From Aurantimicrobium minutum (GTDB lineage: Bacteria > Actinomycetota > Actinomycetes > Actinomycetales > Microbacteriaceae): 64,000 nt of DNA. The stretch covers positions 149,494 through 213,493 of the forward strand of contig NZ_JARXVT010000004.1 in assembly GCF_029892845.1 (NCBI RefSeq). The letters run 5' to 3'. The translations under genes and the position numbers were made by a program. The notes below the pieces were generated by a model. That model ran no database searches. It was not told the DNA's origin and was given only the letters and a program-made list of their open reading frames with translations. Shown piece after piece: positions 27,996-38,789 of the stretch. How positions within the stretch are numbered: the first letter of the stretch is position 1; each line of letters begins with the position of its first letter.

Positions 27996-28888
27996 GATCT
28001 GGCCTGTAGTCCCAGAAAGTCACGAATATTTCGTGCAGCGAAGTCTGGGGCCTCGTAATGAACGAGATGTCCCACACCTTCCACGATTTCTAAACGGGTG
28101 CCAGGAATCCTCGATGCCAAGAGTTTCTGTTCCGGCAACGCAGTGATGTCATCTTTATCTGCAACGAGCATCATCAACTCCTGATGAATGTCTGGTGCAA
28201 ATTGTGAAACATCGTTAGAGACAGAAGTTTCGAATGCTTCCAAAACAGAATCGCGGGAGGCAAACAAGCTGAAATATTGGTCATGCTGTTCATGTATCCA
28301 TTGACGAAGATTGGCATCTTTCGTCTTTGCCATCGTTTCACTCATTACGCGAACGATGGTCTTGTTTTTGAGAAGCGCATAACCAGACTTTGCGGGTAAA
28401 GCTGCAGCTGCTTTGTAATACAAGACAGCAAGTCGCGTCATGACGCCTCGAGGGCCTTTGAGTGCGTTCGCAGCAATCGGATTGATCAGAATCGCACGTT
28501 TGTTTGAAAGAACTGAAGCAAGTGCTGCTCCCACAACAATGGACCCGAATGAGTGACCCAAAATAACTGCGTTTTCAGCTTTGAGCTGTTTAAGAAAATC
28601 TCTGAGCCATGTCGAATAAGCAGTGATATCGGCAGGACTGGGCAACGCATCAGAAATGCCAAAGCCAGGTAAATCCGGAATGATGACATGAACATCAGAA
28701 CCCAGTTCAGCAACAATGGGCTCTAAACCATGGTGATCTCCACGGAAGCCATGAATCATGACGAGCTGAAGTGGAGATTTCTTATCGCCATATTCCCAGA
28801 AGACAGTCTTGACGCCGTTGACGACAATTGAAGCTTCTGCAGTGGGAATCACTGCGAGCTTCTGAGCATAGGGAGATACAGCAGGCAT
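27992..28888 (-). CDS. Alpha/beta hydrolase
   Basis: 298-aa alpha/beta-hydrolase fold enzyme. The oxyanion region is VMIHGFRGDHHG, the nucleophile elbow is GHSFGS (about residue 117), the acid is likely in VADKDD, and the His is in GVGHLVHYE. No signal peptide is seen. The substrate is unknown. ATG 28888 has TACACT 7 nt upstream (leaderless). It overlaps the glycosyltransferase by 4 nt, so the two form an operon. Confidence 0.88.
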   Translation of the reverse strand: MPAVSPYAQKLAVIPTAEASIVVNGVKTVFWEYGDKKSPLQLVMIHGFRGDHHGLEPIVAELGSDVHVIIPDLPGFGISDALPSPADITAYSTWLRDFLKQLKAENAVILGHSFGSIVVGAALASVLSNKRAILINPIAANALKGPRGVMTRLAVLYYKAAAALPAKSGYALLKNKTIVRVMSETMAKTKDANLRQWIHEQHDQYFSLFASRDSVLEAFETSVSNDVSQFAPDIHQELMMLVADKDDITALPEQKLLASRIPGTRLEIVEGVGHLVHYEAPDFAARNIRDFLGLQARS

Positions 28889-28895
28889 TGCCTCA

Positions 28896-28901
28896 AGTGT
28901 A
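28896..28901 (-). promoter_or_regulatory. Leaderless -10 element of the hydrolase-GT4 operon
   Basis: TACACT ends 7 nt before the ATG at 28888. The divergent exonuclease gene has its own box at 28944. Confidence 0.6.
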
Positions 28902-28943
28902 GGCGCACCGCGCCCATACCCGGCTCATGTCGGCGGTAGAACC

Positions 28944-28949
28944 TAGAGT
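28944..28949 (+). promoter_or_regulatory. Leaderless -10 element that fixes the exonuclease start
   Basis: TAGAGT ends 7 nt before GTG 28957. This supports the GTG over the upstream in-frame ATG at 28927, which would lie before the promoter. Confidence 0.6.
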
Positions 28950-28956
28950 GAGTTAC

Positions 28957-29658
28957 GTGACCAACACAGGACTGCCCGAGTGGGCCAACGTAATTGCTGT
29001 TTTTGATACTGAGACGACGGGTATTGCGCCAGAAACGACACGCATCGTTTCCGCACACATCAGTGTCTTGAATCCCTACGGTGAAGTTGAGGATCCCACT
29101 AATTGGCTTGTTGATTGCGGAATCGACATTCCGGAACAAGCAACAGCAGTTCACGGCATCACGACAGAACGCATGCGTGCTGAAGGTGCTCCGGCAGCAG
29201 ACAGTATCTACGAGATTCTGACCAAACTTCAGGGGTTCTTGAGTGCTGGAATCGGTGTCGTTGCGTATAACGCTGCATATGACTTCACGATTCTTGACCG
29301 TGAAGCTAAGCGCTACGGTTTTGACCCGCTTGAACTTCCCACCCCTGTTATCGACCCCCTCATCATTGATAAGCAAGTTGATATGTACCGTAAGGGCAAG
29401 CGCACGCTTGAAGCCGCCGCCGGCCACTATGGGGTTGAACTCACCGATGCACATGACGCTTCAGCTGATGCAATAGCAGCTGGACGTGTTGCCCAAGCCA
29501 TCGGCAAAAAGTACGCAGCCGACCTAGCTTTCTCTGCCACCGAACTGCATGATCTTCAAGTTATCTGGGCTAAAGAACAGGCAGAAAGTTACGCCACCTG
29601 GCGTCGGAGCCAGAATCTTCCTGTTTACCCAGGTGATGGTCTCTGGCCTGTGCGCTGA
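28957..29658 (+). CDS. 3'-5' exonuclease (DnaQ-like, DEDDh)
   Basis: 233-aa DEDDh exonuclease. Exo I is FDTETTG, Exo II is YNAAYDFTILD and Exo III is HDASADA, so all four acidic residues and the His are present. Family members act as polymerase proofreaders or in RNA trimming; annotation as a DNA pol III epsilon-like protein is plausible but unproven. I chose GTG 28957 because a TAGAGT-N7 box precedes it. An in-frame ATG at 28927 would add ten residues. A bidirectional terminator follows. Confidence 0.88.
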   Translation: MTNTGLPEWANVIAVFDTETTGIAPETTRIVSAHISVLNPYGEVEDPTNWLVDCGIDIPEQATAVHGITTERMRAEGAPAADSIYEILTKLQGFLSAGIGVVAYNAAYDFTILDREAKRYGFDPLELPTPVIDPLIIDKQVDMYRKGKRTLEAAAGHYGVELTDAHDASADAIAAGRVAQAIGKKYAADLAFSATELHDLQVIWAKEQAESYATWRRSQNLPVYPGDGLWPVR

Positions 29659-29675
29659 TACTTACGAGGTTAACG

Positions 29676-29706
29676 AAGAAAGCCCGGTCAATGACCGGGC
29701 TTTCTT
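29676..29706. terminator. Bidirectional terminator between exonuclease and rpmE2
   Basis: AAGAAAGCCCGGTCA and TGACCGGGCTTTCTT form a near-perfect inverted repeat with A/T-rich flanks on both sides. It lies between two convergent genes and would end both. Confidence 0.9.
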
Positions 29707-29720
29707 GATGTTTAGGGTGC

Positions 29721-29972
29721 TTACTGACCGAAACCGGCGAAGCGCTTGTTGAACTTCTCCACGCGACCAGCGGAGTCCATGATGCGCTGCTTACCGGTGT
29801 AGAACGGGTGAGAAGCGTTGGAGATTTCAACGTCAACAATGGGGTACTCGTTGCCGTCAGTCCACGTGGTGGTCTTTGAGCTCTTGAGAGTGGAACGGGT
29901 CAGGAACGATTCGCCCGAAGCAAGGTCGTGGAAAACGACGGGTGCGTACTCGGGGTGGATGTCAGACTTCAT
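29721..29972 (-). CDS. rpmE2: Ribosomal protein L31, type B
   Basis: 83-aa bL31 without the zinc-binding CxxC of the type A form, so the zinc-independent paralogue. [18 protein letters not shown] and the basic C-terminus [10 protein letters not shown] are visible. AAGGA lies upstream of ATG 29972. In many actinobacteria this form is induced under zinc limitation; no Zur box was recognised here. A hairpin sits in the 5' leader. Confidence 0.95.
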   Translation of the reverse strand: MKSDIHPEYAPVVFHDLASGESFLTRSTLKSSKTTTWTDGNEYPIVDVEISNASHPFYTGKQRIMDSAGRVEKFNKRFAGFGQ

Positions 29973-30030
29973 CAGGATTTTCCTTCAATAGGGACGTTGC
30001 TCAACACATGATGTGAGGAACAAAAGCTTG

Positions 30031-30057
30031 CGGCCGTTCGCCTTACGAACAAGGCCG
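30031..30057 (-). other. Hairpin in the rpmE2 leader / after the ABC ATPase gene
   Basis: CGGCC-GTTCG, loop, CGAAC-AA-GGCCG forms a stem of about 10 bp with a 2-nt bulge. On the minus strand it is followed after about 6 nt by TTTTGTT. It could terminate transcription from the ABC gene or regulate L31 expression. Confidence 0.4.
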
Positions 30058-30078
30058 ACTCACAATGTTATCAGAAAC

Positions 30079-30864
30079 TTAGAGACTTGCTTGTGCAGAG
30101 TAGCGACCGTCGTTGTTATAGACGGTGACAGAGACGCCAAAGACGTCTGTGAGGTTCTCGCTTGTCAGTGTTGTGGCGAGAGGCCCAGCGTATGCAGCGC
30201 CCCCGTCCTTGACGAGGAGAACGTGGCTGAAACCCCGTGGAATCTCTTCAACGTGGTGAGTAACCATGATGATGGCAGGTGCTGTGGGGTTTCCAGCAAA
30301 ATATCCCAGCATTTGCATGATTTCTTCACGAGAACCTAGGTCGAGACCTGCCGTTGGCTCATCCAACAAGAGAAGTTCTGGATCAGTCATGATGGAACGC
30401 GCAATTTGCATACGCTTTGCTTCACCTTCAGAGAGTGAAACGAGTGTGCGATCGGAAAGACCCTCGAGACGCCATTCAGCAAGAACGCGACGTGCACGTC
30501 GAATGTCGAGATCTTCAAACTGTTCACCACGGCGTTCAGCAGCTGCGTATGCAGCTGTGATGACTGCATCAGAAACAGTCTCCGTCGGCGGAATGCGCTT
30601 AGACATGCTGGAAGATGCGTAACCAACTCGTGGCCGTAACCATTCAGGGTCTGCTGTTGCAAGATCTTCGTCAAGAACGGTCACCTGGCCGCTTGTGGGG
30701 ATATCCCAGCCCGCTGCCATATCAAGCAGCGAAGTTTTTCCTGCGCCGTTGGCACCAAGGATTATCCAGCGTTGATCGCTAGATACCTCCCAGTTCAGGT
30801 TATTGACAACGGTATTGCCGTCGCGAACGAGAGAAGCGTTTGAAAAACGAAGAACCTGAACCAT
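30079..30864 (-). CDS. ABC transporter ATP-binding protein, stand-alone
   Basis: 261-aa ABC ATPase. Walker A is GANGAGKT (about residues 38-45), the signature is LSEGEAKRM (diverged from LSGGQ), Walker B is LLLLDEPTAGLD, and the H-loop is MVTHH. No permease gene is adjacent. It is 19 nt downstream of glgA, with its own leaderless -10 in that gap. The family is widespread in actinobacteria; the partner and substrate are unknown. Confidence 0.87.
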   Translation of the reverse strand: MVQVLRFSNASLVRDGNTVVNNLNWEVSSDQRWIILGANGAGKTSLLDMAAGWDIPTSGQVTVLDEDLATADPEWLRPRVGYASSSMSKRIPPTETVSDAVITAAYAAAERRGEQFEDLDIRRARRVLAEWRLEGLSDRTLVSLSEGEAKRMQIARSIMTDPELLLLDEPTAGLDLGSREEIMQMLGYFAGNPTAPAIIMVTHHVEEIPRGFSHVLLVKDGGAAYAGPLATTLTSENLTDVFGVSVTVYNNDGRYSAQASL

Positions 30865-30870
30865 TCCTCA

Positions 30871-30876
30871 ATGCTA
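30871..30876 (-). promoter_or_regulatory. Leaderless -10 element of the ABC ATPase gene
   Basis: TAGCAT ends 6 nt before ATG 30864, inside the short gap after glgA. The intervening GAGGA could also act as an SD for read-through mRNA. Confidence 0.5.
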
Positions 30877-30883
30877 ACGAGAG

Positions 30884-32068
30884 TTAGGCCGTGACGAGGT
30901 TGTAAATCGCCCGTGTTTGCTCTGCAATTGCCATCCAGTCGAAGTGAACACGAGCACGCTCCCTCGCTGCGACACCCATCTGCTGCGCTCGAGCAGGATC
31001 TGACACCGCTTCACGAAGTGCCTGCTCAAGATCAGAGACAAATTTTTCAGGGTTCACCGGAGTTCCGGTTCCATCTTGAACCTGTTCAATGGGGACCAGC
31101 CAGCCAGTGACACCGTCTTCCACTACTTCAGGAATACCACCCGTGGCCGTTCCCACGACGGGGATGCCGCATGCCATAGCTTCCAAATTCACAATCCCCA
31201 AGGGTTCATAAATGGATGGGCACACAAAAGTAGTCCCTGCGCTCAAGATTGCAGCAAGTTCATGACGGGGTAAATGGTCCGTAATCCAAATCACTCCCTC
31301 ACGTTGGGCTTGGAGCTGAGCAACCTTGTGCTCAACCTCTGCCTTGATTTCTGGAGTATCTGGAGCACCTGCACACAAAATCAGTTGAACTTCGCTAGGA
31401 AGACGCTCAGCAGCTTCTAAGAGGTATGGAAGACCCTTCTGTCGGGTTATGCGCCCTACAAAGACCACCGAAGGACGCGACGAGTCAATCCCCCATCGCT
31501 CCAACAGCTCAGGGTTTGCTGTGGGAGCCCAGGCATCAACATCAATACCGTTGTGAACAACATGAACTTTGGCGGGGTCGATATGTGGATAGCTCCGAAG
31601 AATATCCAGGCGCATACCAGCGCTGACAGCAATCACAGCATCTGCAGATTCGTAAGCAGACTTCTCAATCTGGCTCGAAACCCGATAACCACCACCTAAT
31701 TGCTCTGCCTTCCAGGGTCGCAAAGGCTCCAAGCTGTGTGCAGTGATGACGTGGGGAATTCCATGAAGTAGTTGAGCAACACGTCCGGCTTCATTTGCGT
31801 ACCACGTGTGGGAATGCACCACATCAGCTCCAGCTGCATCGTTCGCCATCAAGAGATTCACACCGATGGTTTGGAGAACGGAATTCGCTTCTGAGAGCTC
31901 TGTGGGCACTTCATAGTTTGTGACGTCCTGCTCTGAGCGCGGTGCCCCGAAGCAGCGCACTTGAACCTCTAAAGAGGTGCGCAGTGCCTTGACAAGCTCG
32001 GTCACGTGAACACCAGCTCCACCGTAAATCTCTGGCGGATATTCCTTAGTCAATAAATCAACGCGCAT
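30884..32068 (-). CDS. glgA: Glycogen synthase, actinobacterial GT4 type (GlgA/GlgM-like)
   Basis: 394-aa retaining GT-B glycosyltransferase. EYPPEIYGGAGVHVTEL at the N-terminus, VVFVGRITRQKG and the ICPSIYEPLGIVNLEAMACG-like donor site (CPSIYEPLGIVNLEA) are visible. Actinobacterial enzymes of this type have been shown to make maltose-1-phosphate or alpha-1,4-glucan from ADP-glucose. It is divergent from glgC, which makes ADP-glucose. The ATG at 32068 has TAGCGT 7 nt upstream. Confidence 0.92.
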   Translation of the reverse strand: MRVDLLTKEYPPEIYGGAGVHVTELVKALRTSLEVQVRCFGAPRSEQDVTNYEVPTELSEANSVLQTIGVNLLMANDAAGADVVHSHTWYANEAGRVAQLLHGIPHVITAHSLEPLRPWKAEQLGGGYRVSSQIEKSAYESADAVIAVSAGMRLDILRSYPHIDPAKVHVVHNGIDVDAWAPTANPELLERWGIDSSRPSVVFVGRITRQKGLPYLLEAAERLPSEVQLILCAGAPDTPEIKAEVEHKVAQLQAQREGVIWITDHLPRHELAAILSAGTTFVCPSIYEPLGIVNLEAMACGIPVVGTATGGIPEVVEDGVTGWLVPIEQVQDGTGTPVNPEKFVSDLEQALREAVSDPARAQQMGVAARERARVHFDWMAIAEQTRAIYNLVTA

Positions 32069-32075
32069 GTGAAGA

Positions 32076-32081
32076 ACGCTA
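32076..32081 (-). promoter_or_regulatory. Leaderless -10 element of glgA
   Basis: TAGCGT ends 7 nt before ATG 32068. Confidence 0.55.
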
Positions 32082-32126
32082 TAACACTCAGAGTTCTAAT
32101 GCCCACACGTAATCTTTCTCATTACG

Positions 32127-32157
32127 TTGCATATCTGTTACAAGAGTGTCCTACTGT
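32127..32157 (+). promoter_or_regulatory. Promoter of glgC
   Basis: TTGCAT (32127-32132), a 19-nt spacer, then TACTGT (32152-32157) ending 6 nt before ATG 32164. No SD is present, so the mRNA is probably leaderless. Confidence 0.55.
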
Positions 32158-32163
32158 TGAGAC

Positions 32164-33402
32164 ATGCCAAAGAAGGTTTTCGGAATTGTTCTCGCCGGCG
32201 GCGAGGGCAAGCGCCTCATGCCCCTGACAGAAGACCGCGCGAAGCCAGCTGTGCCCTTTGGCGGCCAGTATCGATTAGTTGACTTCGCTATCTCCAACTT
32301 AATCAACTCGGGGCTTCGTCAAATTGTTGTGCTGACTCAGTACAAATCCCATTCACTTGACCGCCACGTTTCACAGACTTGGCGCATGTCTGGTCTCCTG
32401 GGCTCTTATGTGGCTTCTGTTCCAGCCCAGCAACGCCTGGGCAAGCGTTGGTTCTCAGGAAGTGCCGATGCAATCCTGCAGAGTCTCAACCTGATTCGCG
32501 ATGAAAAGCCAGACATCGTCGTTGTCGTGGGTGCAGACCACGTTTATCGCATGGACTTTGATCAAATGATTCAAGCTCATATTGAATCGGGCAAGAAAGT
32601 TACTGTCGCCGCAATTCGTCAGCCCATTCGCATGGCTGATCAGTTTGGCGTGATTGAAGTTGATAATACGGATGTAACCAAAATTGGTCGCTTCCGCGAA
32701 AAGCCAACTGATGCGATTGGTTTGCCCGATAACCCAGAAGAAGTTCTGGTCTCGATGGGCAATTACGTCTTTGACGCGGATGCACTCATCGAAGCCGTCG
32801 AAACGGACGGAGAATTACCAGACTCCAGCCACGATATGGGTGGAGACATCATCCCCTACTTCGTCGCCAAAGATGAAGCAGGCGTTTACGACTTCAACCG
32901 CAATGATGTCCCCGGTTCCACCGACCGTGATAAGTACTACTGGCGTGATGTCGGTAGCATCGATAGCTTTTTTGATGCACACATGGACCTCATCTCGACT
33001 TTGCCAGTGTTCAACCTGTACAACACGGATTGGCCCATTTACTCAATGCAGGTCAACTCACCGCCGGCAAAGTTTGTGCGCGATGCCCGTGGAAGAGTTG
33101 GGGCAACAATCGACTCTGTTGTTTCACTTGGTTCTTTACTGTCTGGTGCTCACATCGAACGAAGCGTTCTAGGACCTTGGTGCGAAGTAAGTTCTGGGGC
33201 AAGCATCCACGACTCAATCGTTTTCGACCACGTCAGTGTGGGTTCAGATGTAGAAATTCGCAGAGCTATTCTGGATAAAGAAGTAGTTGTTGATGATGGA
33301 GCCAAAATCGGCGTGGATCACGATCGTGACCGGGCACGAGGATTCACCGTCACAGAATCAGGCATCACTGTTGTAGGCAAGGGAGTTCGAGTAGCGCCAT
33401 GA
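32164..33402 (+). CDS. glgC: Glucose-1-phosphate adenylyltransferase
   Basis: ADP-glucose pyrophosphorylase, 412 aa, first committed step of glycogen synthesis. The nucleotidyltransferase motif [35 protein letters not shown] and the Glc-1-P region (GRFREKP) are visible. A C-terminal left-handed beta-helix ([15 protein letters not shown]) follows. It overlaps serB by 4 nt and is divergent from glgA. Confidence 0.96.
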   Translation: MPKKVFGIVLAGGEGKRLMPLTEDRAKPAVPFGGQYRLVDFAISNLINSGLRQIVVLTQYKSHSLDRHVSQTWRMSGLLGSYVASVPAQQRLGKRWFSGSADAILQSLNLIRDEKPDIVVVVGADHVYRMDFDQMIQAHIESGKKVTVAAIRQPIRMADQFGVIEVDNTDVTKIGRFREKPTDAIGLPDNPEEVLVSMGNYVFDADALIEAVETDGELPDSSHDMGGDIIPYFVAKDEAGVYDFNRNDVPGSTDRDKYYWRDVGSIDSFFDAHMDLISTLPVFNLYNTDWPIYSMQVNSPPAKFVRDARGRVGATIDSVVSLGSLLSGAHIERSVLGPWCEVSSGASIHDSIVFDHVSVGSDVEIRRAILDKEVVVDDGAKIGVDHDRDRARGFTVTESGITVVGKGVRVAP

Positions 33403-34067
33403 CCGAATCCCGTACTGTCTCAATAAATACGGATTCTCAGCGCTTCCTCGTCGTACTTGATGTCGACTCAACTCTGATTGAGAATGAGGCAATCGAACTC
33501 ATTGCTGCCGAAGCTGGGTCTCTTGAACTCGTAGCAGCAGTTACTGAACGTGCCATGCGAGGTGAACTAGATTTTGCCGAAAGTCTCCGAGAACGTGTGG
33601 CCACCCTTGAAGGGTTGCCAGAGAGTGTTTTTGATACCGTCCGCTCCCAGATCACCGTCACAGCCGGTGCACAGGCACTAATTGAGAAAGTCAAAGCCCA
33701 CGGCGGACATGTCGGTGTTGTCAGTGGCGGTTTTCACGAACTTCTCGATCCACTTGCCAAATCGCTCGGTCTTGATTTCTGGAAGGCAAACAGACTAGAA
33801 ATCAGCGACGGCAAGCTCACAGGAAAAGTCTTAGGCGAAATCGTCGACGCTCAAACCAAAGCAGACACTTTGATTGAATGGGCAAACTTGACCAACACTC
33901 CCCTGGCACAAACCGTTGCCATAGGCGATGGCGCAAATGACCTCACCATGATGGGGGTTGCAGGACTCGGGATTGCTTTCTGCGCAAAACCCATTGTTCA
34001 AGAACAAGCTGACGTTGCACTCAATGAGCGTGACCTCAGCAAAGCACTGGAGATGTTTGGGCTTTAG
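33399..34067 (+). CDS. serB: Phosphoserine phosphatase
   Basis: 222-aa HAD phosphatase for the last step of serine biosynthesis. Motif I is [11 protein letters not shown], motif [12 protein letters not shown], and motif [21 protein letters not shown]. No ACT domain is present, so this is the short form. ATGA overlap with glgC implies coupled translation. It converges on the SDR gene with a 4-nt overlap. Confidence 0.93.
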   Translation: MTESRTVSINTDSQRFLVVLDVDSTLIENEAIELIAAEAGSLELVAAVTERAMRGELDFAESLRERVATLEGLPESVFDTVRSQITVTAGAQALIEKVKAHGGHVGVVSGGFHELLDPLAKSLGLDFWKANRLEISDGKLTGKVLGEIVDAQTKADTLIEWANLTNTPLAQTVAIGDGANDLTMMGVAGLGIAFCAKPIVQEQADVALNERDLSKALEMFGL

Positions 34068-34771
34068 TGGCCCATTCCTAAACCACCATCGACGGGGATT
34101 ACTGCACCGGAAATGTATCCGGCATCATCGGAAGCAAGCCACGCACATACTTTGGCTACTTCTGAAGGTTGAGCAAAACGACCGGCAGGGATGTTCTTAC
34201 GGTATTGCTCCTGCTGTTCCTCTGGCAGAGCAGCAGTCATATCGGTTTCAATAAATCCAGGTGCAACAACGTTCGCCGTGATTCCTCGTGCACCGAGTTC
34301 ACGAGTGAGTGAACGGGCCATTCCTACAAGGGCACTCTTTGAAGACGAGTAGTTAACCTGGCCAGCAGAGCCATAGAGGCCCACAACAGAAGAAATCAAC
34401 ACAATTCGACCAAAACGAGCCTTAAGCATGCCCTTAACTGCACGCTTCACAACCTTGAAAGTGCCACCCAAGTTGGTATCAACAACAGAATCAAATTCTT
34501 CATCGGTCATTCGCATAACCAGGGTGTCTTTGGTGATACCAGCGTTAGCAACGAGAACCTCGATTGGACCAAGTTTGGATTCAATCTCTGCGTATGCTGC
34601 ATCCAAAGAAGCACCGTCAGTTACATCAGCACGCACAGTGAGTGAACCTGCAGGGCCTTCGCCAGAACGGGCAGTAACAGCCACGCGGTGTCCTTGTGCG
34701 ATGAACTCTTCAGCAAGAGCGAAACCAATTCCACGGTTTCCACCCGTAATCAGCACGGTACGAACAGTCAC
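34064..34771 (-). CDS. Short-chain dehydrogenase, FabG-like 3-oxoacyl-ACP reductase
   Basis: 235-aa SDR. The NAD(P) motif is TGGNRGIG, followed by NAG, and the catalytic Ser-Tyr-Lys is in ISSVVGLYGSAGQVNYSSSK. The C-terminal GAVIPVDGGLGM is typical of FabG. I start at GTG 34771, with GGAGGA 3-4 nt upstream; the longer frame to 34792 lacks an SD. A TAAGCT -10 candidate lies at 34801-34806. Whether it serves fatty-acid synthesis or another reduction is not decided by sequence. Confidence 0.88.
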   Translation of the reverse strand: MTVRTVLITGGNRGIGFALAEEFIAQGHRVAVTARSGEGPAGSLTVRADVTDGASLDAAYAEIESKLGPIEVLVANAGITKDTLVMRMTDEEFDSVVDTNLGGTFKVVKRAVKGMLKARFGRIVLISSVVGLYGSAGQVNYSSSKSALVGMARSLTRELGARGITANVVAPGFIETDMTAALPEEQQEQYRKNIPAGRFAQPSEVAKVCAWLASDDAGYISGAVIPVDGGLGMGH

Positions 34772-34852
34772 AATTCCTCCAGTCGGATGCATTGAATGCC
34801 AGCTTAGTCGTAGGCTAGGAGCACCACATCAACCGTTGGGACACGGCCGACA

Positions 34853-35128
34853 ATGAAGAAACAGCTTCAGTCAGCAACATCACTTCCGCTCGCTCCAATT
34901 GATGAGCGTCGCATTCGCATGATCAAATACTCCATTGCCATGGGTATTCGTATGGTGTGCATTATTGCCATGCTTTTTGTCTCAGGCTGGTGGCTTGTCG
35001 TGTGTGCAACTGGTGCGATTGTGTTGCCATATTTCGCCATGATTATTGCCAACGTTAAAGTGGCTCCACAACAGGGAGCCGTCGAACGTCCAGCAACAAT
35101 CGTGTTATATCAAGAGAAGTCCAGTTGA
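34853..35128 (+). CDS. DUF3099 membrane protein
   Basis: 91-aa DUF3099 protein, function unknown. Two transmembrane segments (about residues 26-44 and 48-66) follow a basic N-terminus. It is translationally coupled to the SURF1 gene by a 4-nt overlap (TTGA), which hints at a role near the cytochrome oxidase. A TAGGCT -10 candidate lies at 34811-34816, divergent to that of the SDR gene. Confidence 0.85.
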   Translation: MKKQLQSATSLPLAPIDERRIRMIKYSIAMGIRMVCIIAMLFVSGWWLVVCATGAIVLPYFAMIIANVKVAPQQGAVERPATIVLYQEKSS

Positions 35129-35997
35129 GCTCTGAACAGCAGCAAAATGCTGAGCAAGTTCCGTGGTATCGCGTTGCCTTCACTAAGCGCTGGCTGAGTT
35201 ATCTCCTGATAACTGCGATCTTTGCTGGTGCATGTATCGCTCTCTCAACATGGCAGTTTGCTCGCCGTGACGAAGCACGACAGGAAATTGATCGTGTGCT
35301 GGCAAACTACAACTCTGAACCAGAAGCTCTGAACATAGTTCTTCCTGATCCACAACAATTCAATCCAGATGACAAGTGGATTCCGGTTGAAGTAACTGGG
35401 AAATATCTTGTAGATGAACAATTCGTTGTGCGTAGTAGACCTCGAGAACAAGTGGCTGGTGTTGAGGTTCTTTCTCCCCTACTCACTGATGAGGGGACGA
35501 TATTTATTGTCGACCGTGGTTGGCTTCCAGCCAATGAGAATCCAGAAGATCCATACGTTCTTCCTTCCCCTCCGACTGGAGAAGTAACCGTCATAGCCCG
35601 GCTCAAAGCCAGTGAACCAAGCATTCCTGGACGGGAAATGTCCGATGGCCAAGTAGCAACTATTGAATTGCCACTGATTGAAGAAATTTTGGGAGCACCG
35701 ACATACACCGGAGCTTACGGGCTCCTCGCACGTGAAACCCCGTCAGCAAGTGACACTGCTCCCCTCCCAGCACTCAAACCAACTCTGGAAGAGGGTGCCC
35801 ACCTCAGCTATGCATTGCAGTGGATCATGTTTGGAGTATTGGCGTTTATCGGACTTGTCTGGGCTGTGCGCAACGAACTGCGTATCCGCAATGCAGAAAC
35901 CGAAGAAGGTCAAGCAAAACGCGCAGCGCAAGCCTCAAAGCGCAGGGCAAAGCCCACTGAGGAAGACATCGAAGATGCCATCCTCGACGGACGCTAA
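35125..35997 (+). CDS. SURF1-family protein
   Basis: 290-aa SURF1 homologue, linked to assembly of haem-copper oxidases. The N-terminal transmembrane helix (YLLITAIFAGACIALSTWQFARR), a periplasmic domain with VDRGWLPAN, and a C-terminal helix (HLSYALQWIMFGVLAFIGLVWAVR) give the usual two-span architecture. A basic cytoplasmic tail follows. The start is TTG at 35125, forming TTGA with the DUF3099 stop. Its likely client, CtaD, is encoded at the window's left edge. Confidence 0.91.
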   Translation: MSSEQQQNAEQVPWYRVAFTKRWLSYLLITAIFAGACIALSTWQFARRDEARQEIDRVLANYNSEPEALNIVLPDPQQFNPDDKWIPVEVTGKYLVDEQFVVRSRPREQVAGVEVLSPLLTDEGTIFIVDRGWLPANENPEDPYVLPSPPTGEVTVIARLKASEPSIPGREMSDGQVATIELPLIEEILGAPTYTGAYGLLARETPSASDTAPLPALKPTLEEGAHLSYALQWIMFGVLAFIGLVWAVRNELRIRNAETEEGQAKRAAQASKRRAKPTEEDIEDAILDGR

Positions 35998-37782
<1,785 letters not shown>

Positions 37783-37804
<22 letters not shown>

Positions 37805-37833
37805 CAGCTAAGAAGAAGCAGACCAAAGGACAT
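37783..37833 (-). CDS. leuL: leuA leader peptide (four consecutive Leu codons)
   Basis: 16-codon ORF encoding MSFGLLLLSCRDESTY, with CTG CTT CTT CTT in a row and a TAG stop at 37785-37783, 57 nt before the leuA start. Its ATG at 37833 lies 6 nt after TAGCCT with no SD, so it would be translated from a leaderless mRNA. Four tandem codons for the pathway end product is the hallmark of ribosome-mediated attenuation. Confidence 0.82.
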
Positions 37834-37839
37834 ATTTCT

Positions 37840-37868
37840 AGGCTAGCACTGAGCTACTAGAAGCCCAA
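37840..37868 (-). promoter_or_regulatory. Promoter of leuL-leuA
   Basis: TTGGGC (37868-37863), a 17-nt spacer, then TAGCCT (37845-37840) ending 6 nt before the leader ATG. The -35 overlaps the last codons of era. Confidence 0.6.
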
Positions 37869-38789
37869 TCGCTGAAGCAATTTGGGATCTCTTTGCCAAT
37901 CTTTGGCAACCTTCACGCGCAAGCTGAGGAAGACCTTCTGGCCTACCAGTGGTTCGATTGCGGCACGCGATCGCTGACCAATATCTTTCAGGCGTTCTCC
38001 ACCATTACCAATGATGATGCCTTTTTGGCTGTCGCGTTCAACGAAGACGTTTGCATAGATTTCGAGGAGGTCTTTATCTTCCCTCTGAATCATGTCATCG
38101 AGAGTAACTGCGAGAGAGTGAGGCAATTCTTCATGAACGCCTTCAAGAATTGTTTCTCTGATGAGCTCAGAGATTCGCTTCTCTAAATCTTCATCAGTGT
38201 TCTGCTCCAAGGGATACAGAGCTACACCTTCAGGCAAAAGCTTGATGAGTTCATCAGCTAAAAGATCAACCTGATCATCGCCCACTGCTGAAACAGGAAT
38301 GATCGTGGACCAATCACGCAGTTCTTGGACTTCGAGAAGGCGGGTAGCAATTGCCTTTTTAGACGAGACATCCGTTTTGGTGATCACCGCAACCTTCACA
38401 GCACGAGGATATTTATCCAGCTGTTCATTGATGAAGCGGTCTCCGGGACCAACGGGTTCGTCCGCAGGAAAACACATCCCGATAACATCTACGTCACCGA
38501 GCGTGGCAGAAACCAGCGCATTGAGACGTTCACCCAGGAGTGTTCGAGGGCGGTGAATACCGGGAGTATCGACAAGAATTAATTGCCCAGTAGGGCGATT
38601 AGTGATGCCCCGAATAGTGTGACGGGTGGTTTGCGGTTTTGAAGAGGTGATGGCCACCTTCTCCCCCACAAGTGCATTGGTCAGCGTTGACTTACCCACG
38701 TTGGGACGCCCGACAAGAGAAACAAAACCTGAGCGTGGTGGGGTGTCAGGACTCTCCCCGCGCTTTTCTGCCTTAGACGGACGAGCCAT
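37857..38789 (-). CDS. era: GTPase Era
   Basis: 310-aa essential GTPase for 30S maturation that binds the 16S rRNA 3' end. G1 is GRPNVGKST, G3 DTPGIH, G4 TKTD, and the C-terminal KH domain has IIGNGGERLKDIG. Its ATG overlaps the CNNM-gene stop by 1 nt (TAATG). It belongs to the phoH-ybeY-CNNM-era ribosome-maturation run. Confidence 0.97.
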   Translation of the reverse strand: MARPSKAEKRGESPDTPPRSGFVSLVGRPNVGKSTLTNALVGEKVAITSSKPQTTRHTIRGITNRPTGQLILVDTPGIHRPRTLLGERLNALVSATLGDVDVIGMCFPADEPVGPGDRFINEQLDKYPRAVKVAVITKTDVSSKKAIATRLLEVQELRDWSTIIPVSAVGDDQVDLLADELIKLLPEGVALYPLEQNTDEDLEKRISELIRETILEGVHEELPHSLAVTLDDMIQREDKDLLEIYANVFVERDSQKGIIIGNGGERLKDIGQRSRAAIEPLVGQKVFLSLRVKVAKDWQRDPKLLQRLGF

